DNA of 61,179 nucleotides, taken from positions 1 through 61,179 of the forward strand of contig JAZSRK010000125.1 in NCBI GenBank assembly GCA_045538465.1, in the 5' to 3' direction. Below are positions 38,257-46,603 of the stretch, piece by piece (the stretch's first letter is position 1; the number at the start of each line of letters is the position of its first letter). Under the pieces are notes generated by a model. It was given only the letters and a program-made list of their open reading frames with translations, had not been told where the DNA came from and ran no database searches. This DNA is from Limiplasma sp045538465. GTDB taxonomy: Bacteria; Bacillota; Clostridia; Christensenellales; Aristaeellaceae. The translations under genes and the position numbers were made by a program.

Positions 38257-39201
38257 TCACCAGATCTTCTTGATGACATCTGCCAGATTTCTGCCGTATA
38301 TTTCGGAGCCCAAGCAGTTGGGGTGCAGATTATCTAGATAGTATTCCGGCATATGGGGCACCAACGAGAAGCCGTCCACTACGGTCACATGGGGGTACTG
38401 GCCTGCGATCTTCTTTACGTTTTCGCAAAAGTTTACAAACACATCGTAGCGGTCGGGGCAGTCGCCGCGCCAAATGGGGCTTATGCAAAGCACGGGCGTA
38501 TCGCCGTAAACGGTATTCAGGCTCTCGTAGTATTCTTCCACAGCCGTCATGGTCTCAGAGCCGAACTGGTTGGTGCCCATCGCGATAATGATCTTATTCG
38601 GCTTGTAGCCTTCCATGGGTACCATAACGTTTTTATCATAAATATAGCCGCCGATGCCTTGGTTTACGATGTCGTAATTCAGCATGCGGTTTGCAACGCT
38701 TACATAGGTCTCTGCAGAACGGAGGGGGCCGTAGCCCTGCGTGATGGAGTCGCCAATCCAAAGTACTTTTTCGCCTTTCTTAGCAGGGGCGTAGGCGGCG
38801 TTCAACTCAAAATCGCGCACCACCAGCGTTGCATCGGCCGGCAGGTAGATGACCACCTCTTTTTCGCCTTCGGGCAGCTGGAAAGAAAGGGTGCCTTCCT
38901 CAGCCAGATCCTTTACATAAACGATTTTTTCCGGCATGCCGTTCACATACAATTCAATGCTGTCCTCCGAGCCTTTCCAAATAAACTTGTAGGCAAAGGA
39001 AATGGCGGTGGCGGCGGTGGTCAGCTCCAATGTTTTTGCGCTTGTGGCATAGCTTCGTACGTACCAAAAATCAAAGGCACCTTTCAAATAGTCCATCTGG
39101 CTTTGGGTATACTGAAACGCTTGCAGGTATCCATCCTCGGTTTCGGCAAAATAGAGCGCGCCGTAGTAGATGGACTGTAATTGTTCGTTGGAAAGTTTCA
39201 T
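38257..39201 (-). CDS. SGNH/GDSL-type esterase
   Basis: This 314-residue protein has no signal peptide. The first 130 residues are beta-rich, like the jelly-roll that precedes the catalytic domain in CE2-type carbohydrate esterases. The SGNH part shows block I WIGDSITQGYG (Ser nucleophile), block III IIAMGTNQFG (Asn) and block V DNLHPN (Asp-His). A Gly of block II is likely in IGGYIYD. It probably removes acetyl or related ester groups from sugars or oligosaccharides taken up by the cell. Its neighbours are the sugar transporter unit upstream and the convergent transporter downstream. A purine-rich AAGGCGG site precedes the ATG. The substrate is unknown. Confidence 0.85.
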   Translation of the reverse strand: MKLSNEQLQSIYYGALYFAETEDGYLQAFQYTQSQMDYLKGAFDFWYVRSYATSAKTLELTTAATAISFAYKFIWKGSEDSIELYVNGMPEKIVYVKDLAEEGTLSFQLPEGEKEVVIYLPADATLVVRDFELNAAYAPAKKGEKVLWIGDSITQGYGPLRSAETYVSVANRMLNYDIVNQGIGGYIYDKNVMVPMEGYKPNKIIIAMGTNQFGSETMTAVEEYYESLNTVYGDTPVLCISPIWRGDCPDRYDVFVNFCENVKKIAGQYPHVTVVDGFSLVPHMPEYYLDNLHPNCLGSEIYGRNLADVIKKIW

Positions 39202-39301
39202 GGGGAAACCGCCTTTCTTATATGCTTGGCTTTACAATAACATGTTGGCTGCCCTGTGTAAAGAGCTTATTGAGGAAAATCGTCTGGTTCTCGCCAGCAT
39301 A

Positions 39302-39339
39302 AAAAGGAATGGCGCTGCTTGTGCTACGCCATTCCTTTT
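39302..39339 (-). terminator. Terminator of the mgl transport unit
   Basis: A 13-bp perfect stem (AAAAGGAATGGCG 39302-39314 and CGCCATTCCTTTT 39327-39339) lies 54 bp past the last gene of the transport unit and is followed by T residues on the minus strand. Confidence 0.9.
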
Positions 39340-39392
39340 CATTTTCTGCTGTTTCCGCTAATGGAGAGGTTCGCTCTCCGCACATTATGCGA

Positions 39393-39620
39393 TCATTGCT
39401 GCGGTGTGCCAGTAATAATACCGTACACCAGCAACCCCACGATCAACAGCGAGGTTACGATAATGATCATGTCTATCGTGCGCAGGGAAACGTTTTCTTT
39501 GATCTTGTCGTAGATGCCAAATCGCTTGGGCCCTACATTCTTGCTGAACTTCTTTTCAGACTCAGCCTTGGCGACTTCCATCTGTGCACGAGCCTGACGG
39601 CCGTCTTGATTCATACTCAT
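39393..39620 (-). CDS. Small single-helix membrane protein of the mgl unit
   Basis: This 75-residue protein has a charged N-terminal half (RQARAQMEVAKAESEKK) and one hydrophobic helix near residues 50-70 (MIIIVTSLLIVGLLVYGII). Its start codon lies a few bases after the stop of the permease gene, so the two are translationally coupled. I do not recognise a family. Its position as the last gene of a sugar ABC transporter unit, and the similar small genes often seen next to clostridial mglC, suggest an accessory subunit or regulator of the transporter. Confidence 0.65.
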   Translation of the reverse strand: MSMNQDGRQARAQMEVAKAESEKKFSKNVGPKRFGIYDKIKENVSLRTIDMIIIVTSLLIVGLLVYGIITGTPQQ

Positions 39621-39624
39621 GGCA

Positions 39625-41298
39625 TTACTTCTTTACGATGTACTTACGTACGTCGATGGAAACAGCCAGAATGATGATCAAACCACGGATGATGTACTGG
39701 ATGTAGGGGTTAACGCCCAAGAACTGCAGCGCGTATACGATGGCCTGCAGGATGACGGCGCCGATGACAACGCCCTGAATGGTACCAACACCGCCAGAGA
39801 AGCTGACACCGCCGACGACGACAGCGCTGATGGCGTCGGTTTCGTAGTTAAGACCAGTGTTGGTGCCAACAGCGGTAATACGGCCAGCCTCCAAGAAGGC
39901 AGCGATGCCGTAGAGGATACCAGCCATCAGGTAAACCAGCATGATGGTCTTGGCTACGTTAACGCCGGAAACGGCAGCAGCTTCGGTGTTGCCGCCAACA
40001 GCGAACATGTTCTTGCCCAGCTTGGTCTTGTTCCAGATGACCCACATAATGACCGCCAGAATGATGAAGTAGATAACCACCAGCGGGATACGGAGATCGC
40101 CGATCTTGATGGCGCCGGCAGCGATGTTCAGGAAGGTCTGGTCAAAGGTGGACAGGGCTTGAGCGGTACCGGAGGGCTGAGACTCGATGTAGAGGCAGTT
40201 GGCACCGTAGGCGATCAGCTGCGTGCCCAAGGTAACGATGAAGGCGTGCAGGTGCAGCTTGGCAACGCCAAAGCCGTTGATCATGCAGAAAGCCACAGCC
40301 ACAGCGATGGAAGCGAACAGCGGGATCAACAGACCGAGGGCGCCCAGAGGCTCCACCATGGTGGGGAACATACGGCTGGTGTAGGAAGTAGCCTGTACCA
40401 AGGAAGCGGTAACGGCTGCGGAGATACCCAGCACACGGCCGATAGACAAGTCCGTACCAGCCAGAACGATCAGACCAGCGCAGCCCAAGGCCAGAATACC
40501 CTTGGTAGAAGCGTTCTGCAGAATGTTGAGGATGTTGGTCATGCTCAGGAAGTCGATACGGATGATGGAAACCACCACCAGGATCAGACCCATGATGATG
40601 AACAGCGCATAGTTGAGCAGGAAGCTGGTCACCTTGGTCACGTTGGGGTTAGCAGCCTTGGTGCGGGCACGGGGCTTGATATCCATGGCCTGAATGAGGA
40701 AATAAGCCAAAGCGCCCACGATCAGGATGATGCCGATAAACTGCACAGCAACAGCACTGGTCATGTGCTTGTTTTCCATCAGCTTGGGAAGCACGCTCTG
40801 GTATAGGCTCAGCAGATCCTGATTGGAAGCCAGCTGATCGAAAGCCGCTTCGTCGGTGATACCCATTTCCTGCATGGCCATGGCCTTGCGCATGGGCTCG
40901 CATACTTCACGGTTCTTGATCAGATCGTTCAGGTTGTCCTTGGTAACGGTGGGATCCACGCTCTGGGCGTACACAAGGAACTTTTCACGATCCTTGGCGT
41001 TGGCAGTGGCCGTTTCATAAGCCATGCGCTGATCCACAATGCGGTCCACCTCGGCAGCATCGGCACCAAGGCCCTTGAGGAAGCTCTTAACCTTGTCTGC
41101 GCCAATTTTGTTGATGTTGCCAAGCTCTTCCAGCTTGGTAGGATCCTGTATGTACACCATGGCGGTCTTCTTATCGCCGCCCAGCATTTCAGCTGCGTTG
41201 TTGTAAATGGCGGTTCCGGTGGCGCCATAAACCACACATGCGATGCCGGCCAGCAGCACGACCAGCATGATGATGCTGAGTATTTTTTTCTTAGTCAT
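39625..41298 (-). CDS. mglC: Galactose-type ABC transporter permease
   Basis: This 557-residue permease belongs to the RbsC/MglC family, which forms the membrane channel for pentoses and hexoses. The C-terminal 350 residues are canonical, with about eight helices, GCAGLIVLAGTDLSIGRV, the cytosolic coupling region GGNTEAAAVSGVNV and SAVVVGGVSFSGGVGT. The N-terminus is unusual: one helix (residues 7-25), then about 150 polar helical residues probably outside, then a second helix. That extension makes it longer than E. coli MglC (about 336). AGGTG precedes the ATG and the gap to mglA is 14 bp. Confidence 0.93.
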   Translation of the reverse strand: MTKKKILSIIMLVVLLAGIACVVYGATGTAIYNNAAEMLGGDKKTAMVYIQDPTKLEELGNINKIGADKVKSFLKGLGADAAEVDRIVDQRMAYETATANAKDREKFLVYAQSVDPTVTKDNLNDLIKNREVCEPMRKAMAMQEMGITDEAAFDQLASNQDLLSLYQSVLPKLMENKHMTSAVAVQFIGIILIVGALAYFLIQAMDIKPRARTKAANPNVTKVTSFLLNYALFIIMGLILVVVSIIRIDFLSMTNILNILQNASTKGILALGCAGLIVLAGTDLSIGRVLGISAAVTASLVQATSYTSRMFPTMVEPLGALGLLIPLFASIAVAVAFCMINGFGVAKLHLHAFIVTLGTQLIAYGANCLYIESQPSGTAQALSTFDQTFLNIAAGAIKIGDLRIPLVVIYFIILAVIMWVIWNKTKLGKNMFAVGGNTEAAAVSGVNVAKTIMLVYLMAGILYGIAAFLEAGRITAVGTNTGLNYETDAISAVVVGGVSFSGGVGTIQGVVIGAVILQAIVYALQFLGVNPYIQYIIRGLIIILAVSIDVRKYIVKK

Positions 41299-41312
41299 TT
41301 GTTGTCACCTCA

Positions 41313-42824
41313 TCACACATACTTGGCCGCCAGAGCCATAATGGTTTCCTGTTCGCCGGGAATATCGCCAAAGTCCTTGCCTCGCTCCACAATACCGGCC
41401 AACTGTCCGTTGGACATGACCAGGATGCGGTCGCAGATGCCCAGCAGCTCGGGCATTTCGGAAGAGACCATCATAACGCCCTTGCCCTGCTCGGCCAAGT
41501 TCAAAATCAGCTGATAGATCTCGTACTTAGCGCCTACGTCGATACCGCGGGTGGGTTCGTCCAGCAGCAGCACATCCGGCTGGGTAAGCAGCCAGCGGCC
41601 GATGATGACCTTCTGCTGGTTACCGCCGGAGAGGCTCTTGATGCGGGTCTTCTTGCTGGGGGTCTTGACCTTGATGGATTCAATGACCCAGTCTGTGTCC
41701 TGATCCATCTTCTTGTCACTCAAAAGGGGCGAGCCATAGCTATCCACATTGGCGATAATGGAGTTGAACAAAATCGTATTTTCGCCGAAGATACCGGTGG
41801 CACGGCGCTCTTCGGTAATGAGAGCGAAGCCGTTTTTACGGGCTTCGTCGGTGGTTGCGTTGTTAATGGGTTTGCCGTGCATGAGCACCTCGCCACCGCC
41901 CTTGGTGTAGTAACCAAAGAGGGAGTTGAGCAGCTCGGTACGGCGGGAACCTACCAGACCGGCCACACCCAGAATTTCGCCCTTGTGCAGCTGGAAGCTG
42001 ACATCGTGGCAGGTGGGCTCGTACATACCGGAGAAGTTTTTCACATCCAGCAGTACTTCGCCGATCTGGTTGTTCTTGGGCGGGAACTGGTTGTTCATTT
42101 CACGGCCGACCATCAGGCGGATGATCTCGGCCTTGGTAAGCTCCTTTGCGCTCTTGGTGGCGATCCACTGGCCATCACGCATGATGGTCACATCGTCAGA
42201 GATGCGCAGGATCTCGTCCATTTTGTGACTGATGTAAATAATGCCAACGCCCTCACTGGTCAGCTGGTTCATAATACGGAACAGGTGGTCTACCTCGTCC
42301 TCGGTAAGGGAGCTGGTAGGCTCATCCAGTACCAGAATGCGTGCGTTGTAGGACACGGCTTTTGCGATTTCTACCATCTGGCGTTTGGAAACGGATAGTT
42401 CGCCGATGATCTGTTTAGGATCCACGTCGATCTCCAGCCGCTTAAACACCTCGCTGGTATCGTTGTACATTTTTTTGCTGTCTACGGTGCCCAATTTGGT
42501 GGTGGGGAAACGGCCCAGCCACACGTTTTCCATTACGCTGCGGCGCAGCACTTGGTTCAACTCCTGGTGCACCATAGCCACACCATTATCCAGCGCATCT
42601 CTGGGGCTGGTAAAGGTTACAGGCACGCCATCCATAGAGACGGTACCGCCGTCCCGGGTGTAGATGCCAAACAGGCACTTCATCAAGGTGGATTTGCCAG
42701 CGCCGTTTTCGCCCATCAGCGCATGCACGGTGCCGGGGCGCAGCTGCAGCTTGGCGTGATCCAATGCCTTTACGCCGGGAAATTGCTTTTCAATATCCAG
42801 CATTTCAAGCAAGTATTGGTTCAT
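41313..42824 (-). CDS. mglA: Sugar ABC transporter, tandem ATPase subunit
   Basis: This 503-residue protein has two fused ABC domains and powers sugar import. The first half has Walker A GENGAGKST, signature LSVSKRQ and Walker B ILVLDEPTSSL. The second has a degenerate Walker A (GLVGSRRTEL), signature SGGNQQK and VLLLDEPTRGIDVG. One competent and one degenerate site is the normal state of the MglA/RbsA family. It is preceded by a GAGG site and separated from mglB by 124 bp containing a hairpin, which fits lower expression than the binding protein. Confidence 0.95.
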   Translation of the reverse strand: MNQYLLEMLDIEKQFPGVKALDHAKLQLRPGTVHALMGENGAGKSTLMKCLFGIYTRDGGTVSMDGVPVTFTSPRDALDNGVAMVHQELNQVLRRSVMENVWLGRFPTTKLGTVDSKKMYNDTSEVFKRLEIDVDPKQIIGELSVSKRQMVEIAKAVSYNARILVLDEPTSSLTEDEVDHLFRIMNQLTSEGVGIIYISHKMDEILRISDDVTIMRDGQWIATKSAKELTKAEIIRLMVGREMNNQFPPKNNQIGEVLLDVKNFSGMYEPTCHDVSFQLHKGEILGVAGLVGSRRTELLNSLFGYYTKGGGEVLMHGKPINNATTDEARKNGFALITEERRATGIFGENTILFNSIIANVDSYGSPLLSDKKMDQDTDWVIESIKVKTPSKKTRIKSLSGGNQQKVIIGRWLLTQPDVLLLDEPTRGIDVGAKYEIYQLILNLAEQGKGVMMVSSEMPELLGICDRILVMSNGQLAGIVERGKDFGDIPGEQETIMALAAKYV

Positions 42825-42881
42825 GTCTCATCCTCACCACTTTTCAGCGAATTCAAAAAGGGATACTTTCTGTCCAAAATA

Positions 42882-42909
42882 GGTCCCGGCACCCGAAGCT
42901 GCCGGAACC
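42882..42909 (-). terminator. Intercistronic hairpin between mglB and mglA
   Basis: A 10-bp stem with one G-U pair (GGTCCCGGCA 42882-42891 and TGCCGGAACC 42900-42909) has only a weak T-rich flank. It probably attenuates read-through or protects the mglB mRNA 3' end, giving excess binding protein. Confidence 0.65.
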
Positions 42910-42948
42910 ATTCTGGTTTCCAAAGATCAAATCAATCTTGTAGGAAAA

Positions 42949-43992
42949 TTATTCGGCTACGCTCTCGATGGTGATCTTGGAGTAGGGGATGTAGGTGGAA
43001 ACGCCGTCTTCGTTGACCTTGTACTTGTCTTCCAGACCGGCAGTGTAGGAGCCGTTCATCAAGTAGTTCACAGCAAAGCGGATGTTGGCTTCGCCCATGG
43101 CGTCGCCGTCCTGCTTAACGGTAGCGGTCATCTTGCCAGCCTTGATGGCTTCAACGCCAGCGTCGGTAGCATCAACGCCGATAACAGCGATGGCGGGGTC
43201 GCCTTCGTTGCCGGTGTTGTAACCAGACTGATTCAGAGCGCCGATTACGCCCAGAGCCATGTCGTCGTTGTTAGCGAAAACCAGCTCGATTTCGGGGTGA
43301 GCCTGCCAAGTGGACAGCATGGCTTCGTTGGCCTTGCCGTTGTCCCAGTCAGCAACGATAACGTCGGTCACCATCTCCAGCGGCACGCCCAGTTCGCGAG
43401 CGGTCTCTTCGGAGTACTGGGTACGAGCGATAGCTTCGGGGTTGTTAGCAACGCCCTTGAACTCTACGAACTGCACAACGCCGTCGCCATTACGGTCGAT
43501 CTTAGCGGGATCAGCGGCCCACAGATCAGCCAGAATTTCGCCCTGCATGTCGCCAGCTTCGCGGGGCAAAGTGCCTACGAAGAAGGAACCTTCGGTAACA
43601 GCAGCGTAGGTCTCTTCAGACGGGGGAATGTTGTAGAACAGGTAGGGGATGCCAGCGCCCTTCAGCGTGTCAACCAGAACCTGGCCGCCGGCCGGGTCAG
43701 CGAGGTTGATGATAACGAAGTCGGGCTTCTGGGTAACGATACGGTTGGCCTGCTCGACCTGCTTGGACATATCGTCCTGAGCATCGTCCATGGTCAGGTT
43801 GATGGTAATGCCCAGTTCATCAGCCACGATTTCAGCCCACTTCATCATGCCCTGACGGACAGAGGAGCCGTAGGTGTCGTCAAACTTCCAAACCAGCACA
43901 TGGATGTTGAACTCGGTCTTTTCTTCAGCCAGACCGGCCACACAACCCAGCGCCATGATCAGAGTCAACAGAATGGCAACGAGTTTCTTCAT
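42949..43992 (-). CDS. mglB: Galactose-type sugar ABC transporter binding protein
   Basis: I start this 347-residue lipoprotein-like precursor at 43992 (MKKLVAILLT) because GGAGG lies 8 bases upstream and a signal peptide follows at once; a longer frame to 44151 overlaps the promoter. The signal region contains ALGCVAGLAEE, so Cys may be lipidated. The mature part is a periplasmic-binding-protein type 1 fold with VLVWKFDDTYG, VEFKGVANNPEAIARTQ, VFANNDDMALG and VIGVDATDAG, typical of galactose/glucose-binding MglB. It delivers sugar to MglAC. The actual ligand could differ from galactose given the adjacent isomerase pathway. Confidence 0.92.
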   Translation of the reverse strand: MKKLVAILLTLIMALGCVAGLAEEKTEFNIHVLVWKFDDTYGSSVRQGMMKWAEIVADELGITINLTMDDAQDDMSKQVEQANRIVTQKPDFVIINLADPAGGQVLVDTLKGAGIPYLFYNIPPSEETYAAVTEGSFFVGTLPREAGDMQGEILADLWAADPAKIDRNGDGVVQFVEFKGVANNPEAIARTQYSEETARELGVPLEMVTDVIVADWDNGKANEAMLSTWQAHPEIELVFANNDDMALGVIGALNQSGYNTGNEGDPAIAVIGVDATDAGVEAIKAGKMTATVKQDGDAMGEANIRFAVNYLMNGSYTAGLEDKYKVNEDGVSTYIPYSKITIESVAE

Positions 43993-44107
43993 TGAGGTGT
44001 CCTCCTTCAAATTTTTCGGCAAGACGCCGATATTTCCAAAGCGGTATGCCCACCGCTCTGAGAACAGAATAGAAAACCAAAGATACAGTTCGCTTGTATC
44101 AAGCATA

Positions 44108-44121
44108 TGAAAACGGTGTGG
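44108..44121 (+). promoter_or_regulatory. Possible CcpA (cre) site in the mglB leader
   Basis: TGAAAACGGTGTGG matches 12 of 14 positions of the cre consensus TGWAANCGNTNWCA. It lies 20-35 bases downstream of the predicted mglB transcription start, a position used for catabolite roadblock. Confidence 0.4.
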
Positions 44122-44149
44122 ATTTGTTTTCTCTGCATTCAACATAGTC

Positions 44150-44178
44150 ATTATAGCAGAACAAAATCATTTTGTCTA
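44150..44178 (-). promoter_or_regulatory. mglB promoter with embedded dyad
   Basis: On the minus strand there is TAGACA (44173-44178), a 17-bp spacer and TATAAT (44150-44155) with TGC extended -10. The spacer and -35 overlap a perfect 7+1+7 dyad, ACAAAATCATTTTGT (44161-44175), a natural repressor site. Confidence 0.8.
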
Positions 44179-44282
44179 TACTTTGTTTGTAAAATATGTG
44201 ACAAAACTCTCCGTCGAAGCCAAAAACGCACGTGCACAACGTTTGCAGCAAGATAACAACTTTTGCAAACACTGCCCATTCC

Positions 44283-45122
44283 TTATATTCCGGCAAAAAC
44301 CCTCATGGCTTTCTCCACGTCAGCTTCCATAGCCTTCTGTGCTGCCAGAGCTACATCATGGAAAAAAGTCACATCCTCGCTATCCAGCAAGGTACGGGCA
44401 GCATTGACACCCGCCTTGGACATGTAGCTGTAATAGTTCACCTTGCGAATGCCCTTCCCGATAGCGATGCGGTAGTCCTCATCGCTGACGCCGCTGCCGC
44501 CGTGCATCACTAGCGGAAGGCCGGTCTTATCCGCAATGGTCTTGACCCGTTCCAGATCCAGCACGGGCTTGCTCTTGTAAATGCCGTGAGCCGTGCCAAA
44601 GGAAGGTGCCAGCGCATCGATGCCGGTAGCCTTGCAGAAGGTCTCCGCCAATTCGGGATCGGTGTACACCGGCCCGGCGGCATTGGCTTCCTCGCCGCCC
44701 TCCCGGGCTGCCAGCTGACCGATCTCCGCTTCCACACCAGCGCCATAGGGCTTAGCCATGGCAACGGCGGTGCAGGTATTCTTCACGTTTTCTTCGTAAG
44801 GCAGAACGCTGCCATCGTACATCACGCCGGTAAAGCCCATCTGCAAAGCTTCTTCCATATAGGAAAGAGTCTCGCAGTGATCCAGATGCACACATACCGG
44901 CACCTTGGCGGCTTTGGCGGCCTGCACCATCACCGGGCCGATCACATTGAGAGGGGCTACCGGCTCGTGCAGCTCTGCATGGCTGATGATCACAGGCACA
45001 TTCAGGCGCTCGGCGGCATCCAGTACAGCGTTGAGGCATTCCAGATTGGGGGTGTTGAATGCACCGATGGCGCAGTTCTTTTCCTTGGCTAGGGCCATGA
45101 TCTCCTGAAGTGTAACAAGCAT
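44283..45122 (-). CDS. Class II (FBA/GatY-type) ketose-phosphate aldolase
   Basis: This 279-residue cytosolic zinc aldolase splits a phosphorylated ketose into dihydroxyacetone phosphate and an aldehyde. Family motifs are present: CVHLDHCETL with the zinc-binding His near residue 78, GVMYDGS, EAEIGQL, SFGTAHGIYKSK and VMHGGSG for the phosphate. Length is typical. It is the last gene of the catabolic unit, starting 2 bp after the kinase stop. Because the kinase upstream is FGGY-type, the natural substrate may be a ketose-1-phosphate rather than fructose 1,6-bisphosphate; the active-site details that would settle this are not visible by eye. Confidence 0.88.
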   Translation of the reverse strand: MLVTLQEIMALAKEKNCAIGAFNTPNLECLNAVLDAAERLNVPVIISHAELHEPVAPLNVIGPVMVQAAKAAKVPVCVHLDHCETLSYMEEALQMGFTGVMYDGSVLPYEENVKNTCTAVAMAKPYGAGVEAEIGQLAAREGGEEANAAGPVYTDPELAETFCKATGIDALAPSFGTAHGIYKSKPVLDLERVKTIADKTGLPLVMHGGSGVSDEDYRIAIGKGIRKVNYYSYMSKAGVNAARTLLDSEDVTFFHDVALAAQKAMEADVEKAMRVFAGI

Positions 45123-45124
45123 AG

Positions 45125-46591
45125 TTATATCTCCTTATAGAAGGCTCGTAATTGTTTATAGAGTTGATATCGTTGGTCGTAGATCACCTGATGCGCAGCG
45201 TTGGGCTGGATAGGTTGTGCATACTGCCAGAACCGCTTTGCCAGCTTGAGGGGGCTTTCCCCCATCACTGCCGACAATCCCAGAATGGCGCTGCCCATGG
45301 CACCGGTCTCCTCCTGCTGAACAGGAATGATCTCGCAACCAAGTATATCCGCCTTGATCTGTAGCCAAACAGTTGAGCGAGCACCGCCACCGCAGGCCAG
45401 TAGACGATTGATGCTCACGTTGCCGCCGGAAAGTTTCTCTATATTATAGCGCATCTCGAAGGTGACCCCTTCCAGAATGGCTCGGTAAATATCCGGCAGG
45501 CGGGTCTGAGTGGTCAATCCGGCGATGAGGCCGGTGGCATTGGGATCCACATCCGGGGTGCCGCCCATACCTTGCAGGAAGGGCAGCACCACCAATGTAG
45601 TGGGCTCTGCCGGGGCCATTTCATTTAGGATGGCATAGATACTGCGGCCATCCTCTTTCAAATGACTGGCAAGGGCATCCCGGCACCAGCGCACCACGCT
45701 GCCTGCGGAGATGTTGTAGGCGTAGGTCACATACCCCCGCCCTTCCAGATAGGGCACGCAGGCGAAGTTGTTCCGCTGGAAGTCCAGCGTTTCCGGGATG
45801 GCAGGGAACAGCGGGGTGATGCACTCGCAGGTGCCGGAGGTATCCACTGCATCGCCGATGGCAGCAACGCCAGCGCCCAGTGCATTCACGATCTGGTCGT
45901 GGGTGCCGATGACCACTTGTACCCCTTGAGGCAGCCCCAGTTCCTGCGCCATGCCCGGCAGCAGATCGCCCAGCAAGGTACCGGGCTCTACCACCGTGGG
46001 CAATTGAGCTTCCGAAACGCCGGAAACCTTGAGCAGTTCCTGAGACCAGCAGGCCGCCTCCACATCGTACAAAAGGGTGCGGCAGGCCAGCGATACATCG
46101 GTCATGGTTTTGCCGGTGAGCCGATAGCAGATATACCCGGCAATGAACAGGAACTTCCATACAGGCTTTTCGGCTTTGCTCATGGTGTAGAGCATCTTTG
46201 CCAGCGAATAGGAAGCATCGGGCAGGATGCGGCAAATGCGCATGAAGGTCTCCTCCCCTACCTTATTCACCAGCGTATCAAAAGCGGCACTTTCCGCATT
46301 GCCAAAATACATCAGGATGTCATCCAGCGGATTCCCTTCCTGATCGATGGCCACAAAGGATTCCCCGAAGGAGGACACCGTCAAAACGGCAATGTCCTCC
46401 TTATTTGCAAGGCGACCTACGCAATCCCAGATGACCCGGAACACGGAGTTTGCCAGCACCAGCGGGGGCAGGTTCACCATACCCGCCGCCAGCGGATATT
46501 CCTCATAGCTCATGGCAAGCTGAACGCCTGTATGGTCGAATGCGACACATTTGCAGCCCGTGCCACCAATGTCGATACCAAGCGAGATCAC
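45125..46591 (-). CDS. FGGY-family carbohydrate kinase
   Basis: This 488-residue kinase phosphorylates a sugar, most likely the ketose made by the adjacent isomerase. The N-terminal phosphate loop is GIDIGGTGCKCVAFD; later come GTHDQIVNALGAG, the DTSGTCE segment and LLACGGGARSTVWLQ of the adenosine-binding half. It is close to xylulokinase and related enzymes in length and layout, but substrate cannot be assigned. The start is GTG, supported by AGGAGG 7 bases upstream. The gap to the isomerase gene is 12 bp. Confidence 0.88.
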   Translation of the reverse strand: MISLGIDIGGTGCKCVAFDHTGVQLAMSYEEYPLAAGMVNLPPLVLANSVFRVIWDCVGRLANKEDIAVLTVSSFGESFVAIDQEGNPLDDILMYFGNAESAAFDTLVNKVGEETFMRICRILPDASYSLAKMLYTMSKAEKPVWKFLFIAGYICYRLTGKTMTDVSLACRTLLYDVEAACWSQELLKVSGVSEAQLPTVVEPGTLLGDLLPGMAQELGLPQGVQVVIGTHDQIVNALGAGVAAIGDAVDTSGTCECITPLFPAIPETLDFQRNNFACVPYLEGRGYVTYAYNISAGSVVRWCRDALASHLKEDGRSIYAILNEMAPAEPTTLVVLPFLQGMGGTPDVDPNATGLIAGLTTQTRLPDIYRAILEGVTFEMRYNIEKLSGGNVSINRLLACGGGARSTVWLQIKADILGCEIIPVQQEETGAMGSAILGLSAVMGESPLKLAKRFWQYAQPIQPNAAHQVIYDQRYQLYKQLRAFYKEI

Positions 46592-46603
46592 GCCGATCCC
46601 TCC

